Assembly: GCA_009602725.1 (NCBI GenBank)
Contig: WELB01000021.1
Location: 253,380-307,246 of the forward strand
DNA from: Spirogloea muscicola
Lineage: Eukaryota > Streptophyta > Zygnematophyceae > Spirogloeales > Spirogloeaceae
Direction: 5' to 3'
DNA: 53,867 bases
In this document: one piece after another, positions 53,777 through 53,867 of the stretch
Layout: each line of letters starts with the position of its first letter
How positions within the stretch are numbered: the first letter of the stretch is position 1
Program-made: the position numbers and the translations under genes
Notes under the pieces: generated by a model
What the model saw: the letters and a program-made list of their open reading frames with translations, nothing else
What the model was told of the DNA's origin: nothing
The model's database searches: none

Positions 53777-53867
<91 letters not shown>
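53777..53867. repeat. (AG)n microsatellite
   Basis: An almost uninterrupted AG dinucleotide run begins at about 53777 and continues to the window's last base, so its true length is unknown. It lies upstream of the DUF547 gene. Confidence 0.95.

Overview
This window reads as nuclear DNA of a green-lineage eukaryote, most probably a streptophyte (a charophyte alga such as a zygnematophyte, or an early land-plant lineage). The reasons are many short exons with GT-AG introns, a plastid A4-type GAPDH, an NRT2 nitrate transporter of plant type, a SPARK-domain GPI-anchored protein like Arabidopsis At1g61900, a plant-type GH51 arabinofuranosidase, a plant DUF547 protein and a PRA1 protein. I cannot name the species. 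All exon models were built by eye from splice signals and reading-frame continuity. Where I give a complete exon chain, the exon lengths add up in frame.

Layout. 1-5.77 kb: dispersed and inverted repeats, then a GC-rich promoter with several CCAAT boxes. 5.77-9.38 (+): NRT2 nitrate transporter, 13 exons. 9.4-11.77: 3' flank and more copies of the repeat families. 11.77-14.54 (+): SPARK-domain GPI-anchored protein. 15.10-17.11 (-): alpha-SNAP, 7 exons. 17.83-20.90 (-): a UMP/CMP kinase whose last kinase exon joins in frame to two exons encoding a CaMKII association (hub) domain. 21.42-22.40 (+): PRA1 protein interrupted by a 430-N gap. 22.98-26.12 (-): signal peptide peptidase, 10 exons. 26.87-32.95 (+): a CimA-type citramalate synthase with a likely plastid transit peptide. 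33-35.2: mostly featureless. 35.27-36.17 (-): small CPBP intramembrane protease. 36.2-39.8: unresolved GC-rich blocks, a 132-N gap and repeats. 39.82-43.11 (+): plastid GAPDH subunit A. 44.06-49.67 (+): GH51 alpha-L-arabinofuranosidase, 16 exons. 51.23 to at least 53.35 (-): DUF547 protein. The window ends in an (AG)n microsatellite.

The genes are housekeeping functions and do not form a pathway cluster: nitrogen uptake, vesicle fusion and trafficking (alpha-SNAP, PRA1), membrane proteolysis (SPP, CPBP), pyrimidine nucleotide phosphorylation, isoleucine precursor synthesis, photosynthetic carbon reduction and cell-wall remodelling. Two gene pairs are divergent over GC-rich intervals of roughly 0.5-0.75 kb (UMP/CMP kinase with PRA1, and SPP with citramalate synthase). 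Most genes have a very GC-rich first coding exon followed by exons of balanced composition. All three isolated N bases and both N runs fall in such GC-extreme stretches.

The most unusual gene is the kinase-hub fusion. If it is expressed as predicted, a nucleoside monophosphate kinase would be displayed on a CaMKII-like ring. The plastid-type citramalate synthase and a hairpin-cored dispersed repeat family are the next most interesting items.
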